NCBI GenBank assembly: GCA_037179335.1
Contig: JAKZHN010000003.1
Location: 744,001-808,000 of the forward strand
Origin: Cyclaneusma minus
Taxonomy: Eukaryota > Ascomycota > Leotiomycetes > Marthamycetales > Marthamycetaceae
Length of the DNA stretch: 64,000 nt
Direction: 5' to 3'
The notes under the pieces were generated by a model. It saw only the letters and a list, made by a program, of their open reading frames with translations, was not told the origin of the DNA and made no database searches. The position numbers and the translations under genes were made by a program. Below are positions 46,241 through 54,890 of the stretch, one piece after another. The number at the start of each line of letters is the position of its first letter. Position 1 is the first letter of the stretch.

Positions 46241-46985
46241 ACCATACACCACGGCCATCCGGCATTGGAACCTCCTTCTCGCCATCTACCGTGACCTCCT
46301 CGAGAAGACCAGGATCACGGTCTCTGACCTCGAGGAGATGAGAATGAGCGCCGATATGCAGAACAAAGATGGAAACAGGATGGGGAAATCTGGGGCAGCT
46401 TCAGCGAGGTAAGTCAGAGAGCCTTCGAAGTATTTGAAGATCCCAAGCTGACGCAGATTTTGGAGCAGATCCCTCTTTCTTCGATCGAATACATAATGTC
46501 TGGAATGTTTTGGACAGGAACGGGTGACGAGACTCAGCCAAAGCCAACGGCGAGAAGGCCTCGGCCAAGGTCGACGATGTGTTGTTCGTCGATGGCATCA
46601 TGGCATTCGCAACGGTACGATGTACATCGGAGAGAAGGGTCTTCAGTCTGCTGGCTCTGTGAATCTGGCAAGTTCATGGACCAGGAGCACAGACTGGAGG
46701 AACACGAGGAAATCGGGCATGATCCTTGTGCCTTCGCACCTGACGGGGCAATGGAAGAGTGAGATGATGAAGTTTGTCTATGTCGGTGGCGCTCCCCCTG
46801 GCAAGATCCTCGTGATCAGTACGATGCCGAATCTCAAGAGCCGTACCATCAAAAAAAGCATGAAGGCGGAAGAATACATCATCGTTTCTTCATCTTTGAA
46901 CGACCTCGCACGACCGGGTGGATCCTTCGGTGTTCTCACGGCGTTCCCAGGGGATACCTTGATTGCATGCAGAATGCAGGCTTGA
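46241..46985 (+). pseudogene. Remnant resembling an SNF2-type ATPase region
   Basis: In one frame MILVPSHLTGQWKSEMMKFV is followed by KILVISTMPNLKSRTIKK and EEYIIVSSSL. This is the order of SNF2 helicase motifs Ia to II surroundings (xLxVxPxxLxxQWxxExxKF, then VxSS/xxYxxL). Upstream pieces in other frames read NLLLAIYRDLLEKTRITVSD and LEQIPLSSIEYIMSGMFW. At least three frame changes within 700 bases show it is broken. The SNF2 reading is by eye and could be wrong in subfamily. Confidence 0.4.
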
Positions 46986-47453
46986 TGATCCTGGCCATCG
47001 CGGGGGACGTTGAGAAGAAGAAGGCTTTCGGCTTCTACGGAGCCAAGCCGGACATCGTAATCGTGGTGATCCACGATCCTAGTGTTTACCTTCTGCTCAA
47101 GAAGGCCTTCGAGATCAAGCGCGGAGTTCCATTACAAGTCACGTGCCCCCAGCCGCAAGCCTCTGAATCCGACGCCTCGATCCCTCCAAGATATAAAGGG
47201 TAGCATCGTCTGCATTATCTTTGGCTCCCAAGGACACAGTCTTGCTGTAGATTCTTTGACGCCAACAGCGACAGTTTGTCGTAGACAAGCGCTGTGACTT
47301 GGTTGCTTCAATGACGGTCTTGGCAGACAAAGCTCTGAAGTGTCAAGCTCAGTACGTCGCCAACGTCGCTACCAAGGTCAATGTGAAGCTTGGTCACCGT
47401 AAGTTCTCACGCATCATCCCTGCTTATGTATAATGAAACTGACATACCGTTAG
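46967..47453 (+). pseudogene. Argonaute PIWI-domain-like remnant
   Basis: One frame reads QNAGLMILAIAGDVEKKKAF, then KPDIVIVVIHDPSVYLLLKK and AFEIKRGVPLQV. After a break it reads KCQAQYVANVATKVNVKLGH. In eukaryotic Argonautes the first part of PIWI reads LxVILPxxxxxYxxIKxxxExxxGVxTQC, then QYxANVxLKxNxKLGG; both anchors and their order match. An intron (CAC|CGTAAGTTCTC..., ACTGAC branch, GTTAG acceptor at 47453) follows the KLGH. The catalytic DEDH region is not seen: array B begins instead. A truncated copy of an RNA-silencing gene is the best reading. Confidence 0.55.
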
Positions 47454-47907
47454 TGGAGGATATTGTGCTCATGGAATGCACATCTTCGGATATCTGCTGC
47501 TCGGGGCACAGTTTCTAGGGTACCTGCTGCTGGATGCACCGCATCCACAGGGTTTATGGTGGAAGGTTCGGGAGGTGGATATGGTGTATGGAATAGAATC
47601 TGTTTGGTATGAGCTCACTGTCTTTGCTCGTTTTGTGCCGTGAATGGTTTGGTGACGTGACTGTTTGGTGCTACTAACCTCGTGGGACATCGGATATACA
47701 GGTTGGCGAGATGATTGTCGGCGTTCGATTGTGGAGAGGAAGGTAAGTGGCGTGTCTTTCTTCGATGTTGTTGTTCCTGGGGGCTTGTCTCTTCGGTGGG
47801 TTGTTCTGATTCGAGCTTCGTTTCGCGAGGGACTGGTCTGAAAGAAGTTGGATTGGTTAGCCCGACGACTCAAGTGATGAGGGCCATGAAAAGGACGCGT
47901 TGAGGAG

Positions 47908-47999
47908 AAGCTGTCAGATTGGTAGGTGTGGAAGCATCGGCTGCAGATAGCAGCCTCATACTTGGTGATTCATATTTCTTTTGTGATCATCATGGTAGC
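47908..47999 (-). ncRNA. Box C/D snoRNA candidate B22
   Basis: C box ATGATGA at 47993-47987, D box CTGA at 47917-47914, AGCTACC before C and AGCTTC after D. The last member of the array. Confidence 0.68.
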
Positions 48000-48144
48000 T
48001 TTGGGTTTCTGACACAAGAAGCAAGCCTACCTTTGCACTCGGGGAGATCGTGGTTTCTGTCGTCTGCCTTCATACTGTACTGTCAAGAAGTTAGTCCAAT
48101 GACTCAAGTGATGAGGGCAAAGAAAGAGGAAGATGGTGAGTAGA

Positions 48145-48232
48145 AGCCGTTCAGATCTTTGTGTATGAAACATTGACTGCAAGCAGTCTCATAGTCTCTA
48201 GTTGATATTGTTTGGTTGTTCATCATGGTAGG
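48145..48232 (-). ncRNA. Box C/D snoRNA candidate B21
   Basis: C box ATGATGA at 48226-48220, D box CTGA at 48154-48151. Internal GAGACTGCTTGCAGTCAATG is nearly that of B20, so the two are close paralogues. Confidence 0.7.
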
Positions 48233-48378
48233 CATTCGTTGTGGAGGGAGTTTGGGGAAAAGCGCTCACCTGGTGAAGACAGTCCAGGAATCGCTATGCT
48301 GTTTCAACGTCTGTGCCGCCATGGAGTTAGCCCAGTGGCTTAAGTGACGAGGGAACGGTGGAAGAAGTGTGTTCAAAG

Positions 48379-48467
48379 AAGCTTTCAGATTTGTTCTTGC
48401 GTTGAGTAAGCATTGACTGCGAGCAGTCTCATATCCTCTAGTTGATAAAGTTGTTCATCATGGTAGC
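48379..48467 (-). ncRNA. Box C/D snoRNA candidate B20
   Basis: C box ATGATGA at 48461-48455, D box CTGA at 48388-48385, AGCT on both sides. Shares the internal GAGACTGCTCGCAGTCAATG hairpin type with B21. Confidence 0.7.
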
Positions 48468-48659
48468 TATTCATTCAGGCAGAGCGCGACGGGAAAAAGA
48501 ACTCACCAGTGGTCAGCCCCGCAATTCACACTCTGTCGGTCTGCATCTCTGTGCCATAGACAAGTCAGCCCAAGGACTCGAGTGATGAAGGCCTGGAACG
48601 GCAAAAGTCGACGAGGGAATGTTTTGGTCAGACTGGACAGGAGCTGTGCTCCGATTTAT

Positions 48660-48734
48660 AGATCATTCAGGTGTAAGGCATCTCTTTCCACATCCAAGAA
48701 GAATGGATTTTGTTTGTTTCGTCATCACGTCGTT
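48660..48734 (-). ncRNA. Box C/D snoRNA candidate B19
   Basis: C box GTGATGA at 48728-48722; D box CTGA at 48669-48666, with an alternative at 48631-48628 that would give a longer RNA. Confidence 0.45.
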
Positions 48735-48872
48735 ATCGTTTCTTTTGAGAAGGAATGAAGGAAAGCACTTGCCAGTTCGCGGGCATCGGCCCCGTTGTTC
48801 CGGAGTCTGCACACAGCGAAGTCAGCCCAATGATTCAAGTGAGGAGGGCAGCGGTCAATAGTAAGGATGAAA

Positions 48873-48949
48873 GGTCCTTCAGATATGTCATTATGTTGTT
48901 TTCATATCACTCGAACAGAAGTTTTACAGTTTTGGGCATCATGCGGAGT
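48873..48949 (-). ncRNA. Box C/D snoRNA candidate B18, weak
   Basis: D box CTGA at 48882-48879; the C position reads ATGATGC (48943-48937). Placed mainly because it sits where the array expects a snoRNA. Confidence 0.35.
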
Positions 48950-49065
48950 CGGGTCGGGAAAGAGACACAGTGGAGACTTGCCTCGGAAAGGTTCGACATC
49001 AGTCTGTGAGTTCCCAAAGTCAGCCGGAGTATCCAAGTGGAGAGGGTAGCAAGATTCCCTTGTAA

Positions 49066-49151
49066 GTTTCGTCGGAAGAAGAAAGATAAATTTACGTTTA
49101 TCATAGCACTGCTCGCGCACGCTCGATGGCTATTTTTCTCATCACTTGAAA
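49066..49151 (-). ncRNA. Box C/D snoRNA candidate B17, D box unclear
   Basis: C box GTGATGA at 49145-49139 is good; at the expected 3' end only CCGA (49075-49072) is found, with a short TTTC/GAAA stem. Confidence 0.4.
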
Positions 49152-49289
49152 GTCAGGGCGGGAAGTGCAACAGAGGGAGAGACTTGCCTCGGAAACTTCC
49201 AGTATCAACCCAATCGTGGTCAAATCTGCGAGACGGAAAGTTAGCCCAATGATCCAAGTGGGGAGGGTCGCTGAGTTTCGAAGAAAAGT

Positions 49290-49404
49290 GTCCATTCAGA
49301 TCCTTTCTGAATATGTTTTGAAGTCACTGACTGCCATGCATGGCTTGACGCTTTTGCTGCAGTCTCAGACTTGACGATACACATTTTTTGGTCATCATGA
49401 TGGC
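49290..49404 (-). ncRNA. Box C/D snoRNA candidate B16
   Basis: C box ATGATGA at 49398-49392, D box CTGA at 49299-49296, stem CCAT/ATGG. Shares AAGTCTGAGACTGCAGC and CAGTCAGTGACTTCAA with B15, so the two are recent duplicates that differ by an internal length change. Confidence 0.68.
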
Positions 49405-49536
49405 TGTGCTGTCTTTGTGGTAGGCGGGAGGAGACTTGCCTGGGAATTTTCCACATCCGCCATGTTCAAGCCTGCGTAATCCAAAAGTTAGCCCGAGAAT
49501 CCAAGTGGGGAGGGCAGCGGAGTGCTCAAGAAGAGT

Positions 49537-49682
49537 AGCCATTCAGATCCTTCAGTTCCTCTGAATATGTGTTGAAGTCATTGACTGCCATGCTTGCCTT
49601 AGAGCATTGGCTGTGGTCCCATAACTGACTAGTGTAGTCTCAGACTTGACGACAAAACTTGTTTTTTGGTCATCATGATGGC
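49537..49682 (-). ncRNA. Box C/D snoRNA candidate B15, enlarged
   Basis: C box ATGATGA at 49676-49670, D box CTGA at 49546-49543, strong stem AGCCAT/ATGGCT. Internal AAGTCTGAGACT and GGCAGTCAATGACTTCAA supply D'/C'-like boxes. About 146 nt. Confidence 0.65.
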
Positions 49683-49830
49683 TTTGCTGTCTGTGTAGTG
49701 GGTGCAAAGGGGCTTTACCTGAGTTATTTTTCTTTCTTTTCATCGAAGTCCACCATGTCCAAGCCTGCGAAATCCAGAAGTCAGCCCAAGGTTCCAAGTG
49801 GGGAGGGCAAGCTGGGTCGGCAAGGAGAGT

Positions 49831-50003
49831 AGCCAGTCAGATTTAGGGTATTGTTGAGGTCATCGACTGCTCGCATGACCTTTTCCGTCGATTGTCACGT
49901 ATGGCTTGGTCCATCGTGCGACCCATGGTGCAGTCTCGTACTTGAATGTATCCAGGAAGAGGCAACGATGACACACACATTTCTTTTTGGTCATCATGTT
50001 GGC
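49831..50003 (-). ncRNA. Box C/D snoRNA candidate B14, enlarged
   Basis: C box ATGATGA at 49997-49991, D box CTGA at 49840-49837, stem AGCCA/TGGCT. The 173-nt length is far above the usual 70-100. Confidence 0.6.
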
Positions 50004-50136
50004 TGCGTTGTGCGAAGTAGGGAGCAAAGAGAGAAGAACACTTGCCTGGAAACCGCATGAGGAGCTGGTGGCCAAACCTGCAAAAGGGGAAAGTTAGCCC
50101 AATTCAGACAAGAAGAGAAGCATGGTTCCAAAGAGA

Positions 50137-50211
50137 ATTCCATCAGATTAACGAAGAAATTAGAGTGTTTGGCCTCACGGGCATTGGCGAAGTGTCTATC
50201 ATCATTTGGAA
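50137..50211 (-). ncRNA. Box C/D snoRNA candidate B13
   Basis: C box ATGATGA at 50205-50199, D box CTGA at 50146-50143, GGAATTC after D; internal GAGGCCAAACAC is related to B9, B10 and B12. Confidence 0.7.
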
Positions 50212-50346
50212 GTCAGGAAGGAGAAGCAACGCGGGGGAGACTTGCCCGGGAAGCACATGGGAAGTCTCATTGCTAAGCCTGCACGATTTGAAAGTCAGCC
50301 CAAAGATCCACCCAGAAACAGTGGAGAAAAGACAGTCCCAAACAGA

Positions 50347-50416
50347 ATTCCATCAGAACATCTTTCATTGTGTTTGCCCTCATAGTTATCGGTAAAAGGT
50401 GTATCATCATTTGGAT
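50347..50416 (-). ncRNA. Box C/D snoRNA candidate B12
   Basis: C box ATGATGA at 50410-50404, D box CTGA at 50356-50353, GGAATTC after D. Internal GAGGGCAAACACA is shared in part with B10 (GAGGGCAAATACA). Confidence 0.7.
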
Positions 50417-50546
50417 TTGGAGAGGAGAAGCAAAGCAGGGGTGACTTGCCTTTACAGGGTATGGGAGGGCCGAGAACCTGTGCGATTGGAAAGTCAGCCT
50501 AAAGATCTACCCAGACAAGGAGAGAAGAAGAAAAGTCTCAGAGAGA

Positions 50547-50616
50547 ATTCCATCGGAAGGAAAACGAAAATTTGTTGGTCATAATCATCGGTCAATATTT
50601 TTATCATCATTTGAAT
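50547..50616 (-). ncRNA. Box C/D snoRNA candidate B11, D box mutated
   Basis: C box ATGATGA at 50610-50604 and the AATTC/GAATT stem are kept, but the D-box position reads CCGA (50556-50553). Probably inactive or in decay. Confidence 0.5.
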
Positions 50617-50740
50617 TAGAAGCAGAACAGGGAACACTTGCCTTTGCAGCGCACGAGACGGCTATGTTTGAACCTGTATGCGATGGGAAAGTCAGCCCAG
50701 AGATCCATCCAGAGAATGAGAGAAGAACCGAGTCTCAAGA

Positions 50741-50810
50741 AATTCATCAGAACAAAATCATCTGTATTTGCCCTCATGGTTATCGGTCAAAGGTGTATCA
50801 TCATTTGAAT
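50741..50810 (-). ncRNA. Box C/D snoRNA candidate B10
   Basis: C box ATGATGA at 50804-50798, D box CTGA at 50750-50747; GAATTC before C and GAATT after D form the stem shared by B10-B13. Confidence 0.7.
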
Positions 50811-50948
50811 TCAGGGAGGAGAAGCAGTGCCGGGGAGACTTACCTTTTCAGAACATCAGAACATCAGCAGTCCATGATTCAACCTATCCAATAGGAGAGT
50901 TAGCCCGATGGTTCAAGTGAGGAGGGCAGAAGCAAAGATCCAAGAAGG

Positions 50949-51020
50949 GTTCCATCAGACAAAGAATCAATTTTTGTTTGGCCGCATGGATATAGGCAAA
51001 AAAGGTTATAATCATTTGGA
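50949..51020 (-). ncRNA. Box C/D snoRNA candidate B9, C box altered
   Basis: C box reads ATGATTA at 51014-51008, one base off consensus; D box CTGA at 50958-50955. Guide-side sequence GGCCAAACA resembles B13. Confidence 0.45.
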
Positions 51021-51167
51021 TTCGGAGGTGAGAAGTAGCTCAGGGGAGACTCGCCTTCGAAAAATTTGAATGCTGAATATCGGCGATTGGCGAAGCCTGG
51101 GCACAAGAAGAGTTAACCCAATGATTCAAGTGGGGAGGGCAGCAGCAGCAAGGTTTCGAAGAGAGTT

Positions 51168-51260
51168 CTTCGATCAGAAGGTCAATTCGACATTGACCTT
51201 GTTGTCCGCATTTTCACTGAAGCTCAGTGTAGGAACAACGAAAGTTTTCATCATATGAGT
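51168..51260 (-). ncRNA. Box C/D snoRNA candidate B8
   Basis: C box ATGATGA at 51254-51248, D box CTGA at 51177-51174. Confidence 0.6.
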
Positions 51261-51417
51261 GCAGGGTGAGGAGAGCCGGGTAAGGGAGACTTGCCGGGGA
51301 AATCCATGGACAATTGGACGAGGAATTTCTGAGAAGTTTTGGTGGCCAGGCCTGCAAGATGGAGATGTTAGCCCAATGATCCAAGTGAGGAGGGTGGAAA
51401 AGGCAAGGAGGCAGCTG

Positions 51418-51527
51418 AAGCCCTCAGAGTAGTTGGTGTTTTCATCTCATGTTATCACCGCATCTCTGCAAGTGACTGCCGAATTTGAGGACTGAAATTT
51501 CTCTTTGTGTTTGTTCATTGAGCTTTC
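51418..51527 (-). ncRNA. Box C/D snoRNA candidate B7, C box degenerate
   Basis: Homologous to B6 on the D side (CTGAGGGCTTC, D box 51427-51424), but the C-box position reads CAATGAA (51520-51514). It may be a dead copy of B6. Confidence 0.4.
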
Positions 51528-51676
51528 GAGGGGTATTGGAGTGTGGGCGAAACTTACTTAAGGAACTGTGGGTGATCCACAGCTGATAGTGGTGCGAGAG
51601 GTGTTGCTGTCGCATGCGATGAATTAGCCCAATTATCGAAGCATGAGGAGGGTAGAAAAAAGGAAGGAAGTATGTG

Positions 51677-51768
51677 AAGCCCTCAGAGCAGTTTCGTGTT
51701 TTTATCTCATATTGTCACTTCATTTCTGCAAGTGTCGAATTTAGAGCCCGATATTTCATCACAGGGCT
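51677..51768 (-). ncRNA. Box C/D snoRNA candidate B6
   Basis: C box GTGATGA at 51762-51756, D box CTGA at 51686-51683. AAGCCC before C pairs with GGGCTT after D, a strong 6-bp terminal stem. Confidence 0.72.
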
Positions 51769-52058
51769 TTCAACAGGGGTATTGGAGTGTGGGGGAAACT
51801 TACTTGAGAAATTTCGGATGCCCAACAGCTGGTGGTGTTGCGAGAAGTGTTGCTGTCGAGCATGGGGAGATCTGTCGAAGCACTGCTGTGTCAGTGGCAC
51901 CCCCAAAGTCCAATACTCACCCAGCTTCTTGACATATGGCTTCCCACACCAAACAACCCAAATCCGAAATATATGATCGCCAAGTCACTACACCACCAAC
52001 ACCAACTGTTAGCAAACACCTTCGCAACGCCAATGGATAGTCCTAGGGAAGGATGAAA

Positions 52059-52131
52059 AACTTCTCAGAAAGTGCAGTTATAATCAGGGTGCAGAACATG
52101 ACGAAAAGCAATGATGGATCATCATGGAAGC
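52059..52131 (-). ncRNA. Box C/D snoRNA candidate B5
   Basis: C box ATGATGA at 52125-52119, D box CTGA at 52068-52065, in an intron with clear GTAAGT donor at about 52.17 kb. Confidence 0.62.
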
Positions 52132-52300
52132 TTTGGGGAACAGTGGATTGGAGGAAATAGGGGAAGACTTACCAAAGTTTGCCATGAACATGTGGCATGT
52201 ACCGTTTCCGAACTGCATGATCGCAGAGTACCTACACCGCAAACTATCAGTCAGCACTGCCTTCAAACTTGCGGATCAATGAATTGAAAGGAGGATGAGA

Positions 52301-52367
52301 AGCTTTTCAGAGCAATGAGCGGTTTGTCATCAGAATTCAGAATGACAGCTGTGGTCATCATGGAAGG
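52301..52367 (-). ncRNA. Box C/D snoRNA candidate B4
   Basis: C box ATGATGA at 52361-52355, D box CTGA at 52310-52307; the terminal stem is weaker than in B1-B3. Confidence 0.6.
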
Positions 52368-52522
52368 ATTGGGGAGAGTGGGTTGGAGAAGAAGGAAAGG
52401 TTGAAGACTTACCAGTGATGACTGAGGACATACTGATATGATCGCAAAGTTCGCTACATACACCAACTTGTCAGCAATGCCTTCACACAATTTCAGACGG
52501 GTTGGGAACATGGAAGAAGGGA

Positions 52523-52598
52523 AGCTTTTCAGAACAGGTCTCCGTTATTCATCAGGAATCAGAACAACAATGGCTTGGTGTTTTATCATCATCAAAGC
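52523..52598 (-). ncRNA. Box C/D snoRNA candidate B3
   Basis: C box ATGATGA at 52592-52586, D box CTGA at 52532-52529, AAGCTT terminal stem. Confidence 0.7.
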
Positions 52599-52776
52599 TT
52601 TGGGGAAGAGTGTGGTGGAGGAAGAGTGGAGGAGTGAAAGACATACCGGTGATTGCCACCAACATGCGGAAGGTCTCAAGTCCGACATGTATGATCCACA
52701 GTTCGCTACATGCACCAAGTTGTCAGCAACTATCTCTCCAACCATGTGGATTGATTGATGGGAAGGAAGAGTGGGA

Positions 52777-52843
52777 AGCTTCTCAGGTCTCCGTTTTTTA
52801 TCAGGGCTCAGAATGATCTCTGGTTTTGGGTCATCACCAAAGC
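52777..52843 (-). ncRNA. Box C/D snoRNA candidate B2
   Basis: C box GTGATGA at 52837-52831, D box CTGA at 52786-52783, AAGCTT on both sides as in B1 and B3. Confidence 0.7.
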
Positions 52844-53010
52844 TTTTGGGGAAGTTTGGGAAGAATGGAAATTGGAGAAGTGGAGACTTACCCGTGATCG
52901 CCATGGAGACAGCTCGAAAGCCGGGCAGATGCAGCTATTTGCTGTTTTCCGGATGTTAGCATGTCCGAAGATTGTTGCGATGATGGGTCAGAGGGAAGGA
53001 GAGGAGACAA

Positions 53011-53078
53011 GCTTTCTCAGTTCAGCTGATTTTGCGTCACGAAGATCGGATCACTCAAAGCTATATCATCATTGAAGC
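53011..53078 (-). ncRNA. Box C/D snoRNA candidate B1
   Basis: C box ATGATGA at 53072-53066, D box CTGA at 53020-53017. AAGCTT lies just outside both boxes and can form the terminal stem. Confidence 0.7.
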
Positions 53079-53710
53079 TTGGAATGGAGTGGGAGGCAAG
53101 GAGGAGGAGGACGAAAGAAAGGTCTCGAAACGCGCCATTGAGCGGCGCGCCTCGAAGTCCCAGATCGCGACCACGCCCACGAAGCCAACTCGAGGAGGAT
53201 GAAGTGCTGGGATGGGATCAACAAAGCAGAAGGGCAAGGACTTACTCAATGCGATCAATTCGATCTCCATCTCCCACAAACCAGCCAATCCATTGATCCA
53301 TGGTGGTGGGCAAGAACAGGCGGCATTCTGGTCGATGTGTTCCATTCTTGTTCTTCTTCTTTGTCGCTGCTACCGCGGAGAGAGAAAAAGAAAAAGAAAG
53401 AAAGGAAGAGGGAGGAGGGAAGAGGAGACGAGGGCTTAAGTACTTTTTGGGGGCGGTCCATGCTCAGTCACGCAGGTTAGCCTGTGATTGGGTGAGAAAT
53501 TGTTTGTTTTACTTGGAGTTGATGCCTCGACAGCCTTGGATTGGATCTAGACGGAAGGGGGCCGAAGAGGAACTGAGCCGGGCGAGGTTGAGGTTTGGGG
53601 AGGGAGGTCCCGGGAGGGATGGAGAACGGACCGGACATCAGAAACTTGCCTGAAGATCGAGCCAGGGGCTGGCAGGACTGACTTGTGCAGAAGGAGTAGG
53701 CAAGTACTCC

Positions 53711-53719
53711 TTATACAGG
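53711..53719 (-). promoter_or_regulatory. Possible TATA box of the snoRNA host
   Basis: Minus strand CCTGTATAAGGAG lies about 365 bases upstream of the ATG at 53345 and just upstream of an exon-like segment with a GCAAGT donor (53653). It resembles the TATA boxes of array C. Confidence 0.4.
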
Positions 53720-54407
53720 CAGAGATGGGTAGTAAAAGAGGGTCAGAGAGGTGGTGGGAAGGGGATGGCTTCATTATGGAAAGACAGACCAGAACTTCTT
53801 CGGAACTTGGTTTTGGAGAAGAGACCGACGTCAACATCGAATCGACGTTCAGTCTGGTCTGAGCGGGAAAAGGGGGCCACAGGAGGGATGTCCATATCAG
53901 CCATAGCCAAGTTAGGGAGCACATTGAGGAAAAGACATTGAGGAAGTCATCGACGACTGGAGTGTGTGGAACTGCTCTTGCTACAGAAGCCAGGAGGTCC
54001 AGGTTATGAATCTGAGGGCCAAGGGAAGGACGAGAAGATATCGACTCGGTTGATGCTATGGTCTGGCTGGGAACCTGCATCAGGTATGTATGCACGGGAT
54101 ATTACAGTCGCAAGTCAGCAGTTGGAATTTGCGAATAAGTGGAATTCATCTATCTACAAAATCCAAGAGACTGGGCACCATCCCCTTAAATGACAGAAAG
54201 AACGAAGGAGTGTAGCAGGAGATATAAGGTTGATAGATGGCAAGGTATGCACAGGGCCCTGACAGTCACAAATTAACTATAAGTCTCGAATTTTATGACA
54301 CTATCCGAAGAATTAAATGAGTCCAGCAGCATCATGAAGTCCAGAACAAAGGCACGCAAGGAGATGGGAGTCGAACAGTGACATGGCCCATTCCAGTCGG
54401 GAGCCTA

Positions 54408-54450
54408 CATCATGCACGACAGCTGACACTTGCATGACAGCTGACACTTG
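54408..54450. repeat. Perfect direct repeat of an 18-mer
   Basis: GACAGCTGACACTTGCAT occurs twice, back to back. It mixes the GACAGC and CACTTGC words of the array A dyad. Confidence 0.75.
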
Positions 54451-54881
54451 CATATCCACTATCAGCGTTTGCAAGTCGAGCGTTACGACAAACGGAGACT
54501 CTTCAGATTTCAGATTTCAGAAAGACACAGATTCTGCGATTTGGACAATGCAATGTCCATGACTAGAAGTAGTGTGGGCGAAGTTGTTCATATCAAGTCG
54601 CTTACAGTGAGCTGGTGTGCAGGGGGGTGCAGAACTGGACGACGGTGGCAACAAAGTTCTTTGGCAGCAGAAGATATGACCAACGGCGGTACTAGTCACA
54701 AAACTAAATGCAGAAGTCACTACAAAATTGACATCCTTATGGTGGATACGACTTTTTGCAAAAAAGCAGAGTGCAGATCTGAGAGTACCGGGGCTTCAAT
54801 TCGGTTTCCCAATGTCGATTGTCTACCCCCCGGTTGTTCATCTTCTTTGAAAGAAGGAAAAAGAGAGAGGACAAGAAGGTG

Positions 54882-54890
54882 TTATATACT
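54882..54890 (-). promoter_or_regulatory. Array C TATA box 7
   Basis: AGTATATAACACC on the minus strand, followed by a CTCTCTCTTTTTCC tract. Confidence 0.55.

Larger units (their letters stand above)
47880..53345 (-). ncRNA. Array B host transcript: many tiny exons, box C/D snoRNA-like sequence in most introns
   Basis: On the minus strand, branch-like GCTAAC/GCTGAC, 10-20 bases and AG are followed by 28-60 base exons and a donor GTAAGT or GCAAGT, again and again from 53.2 to 47.9 kb. Examples of exons: 49225-49188 (38 nt), and others of 32, 33, 28, 32 and 46 nt near 50.06, 50.26, 50.47, 50.67 and 49.76 kb. Exon lengths have no constant phase and frames do not continue, so the mature RNA is probably non-coding, like the UHG/GAS5-type snoRNA hosts of animals and snoRNA clusters of fungi. 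The first exon may start near the ATG at 53345 or in an extra exon near 53.69 kb with donor GCAAGT at 53653. A TATA-like TTATACAGG lies at 53711. Confidence 0.7.

Noticed and set aside
52263..52511. ORF containing ADKLVYVANFAIISV in array B
   Set aside because: It runs over a branch site, an acceptor and a donor, and its similarity to a neighbour comes from duplicated splice-site regions.
47880..53345. Array B as a protein gene with many micro-exons
   Set aside because: Exon lengths (28, 32, 33, 38, 41, 46, 49, 59, 67) give no constant phase, frames break on joining, and the conserved parts are the introns with C/D boxes, not the exons.
53547..54095. 182-codon minus-strand ORF upstream of the snoRNA host
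   Set aside because: Ser/Pro/Leu-rich composition without motif; it crosses the putative TATA box and a GCAAGT donor, so it is more likely leader sequence.
54370..54390. tRNA B-box-like GTTCGACTCC on the minus strand, also at 54953
   Set aside because: No T-stem pairing, no A box at the right distance and no acceptor stem.
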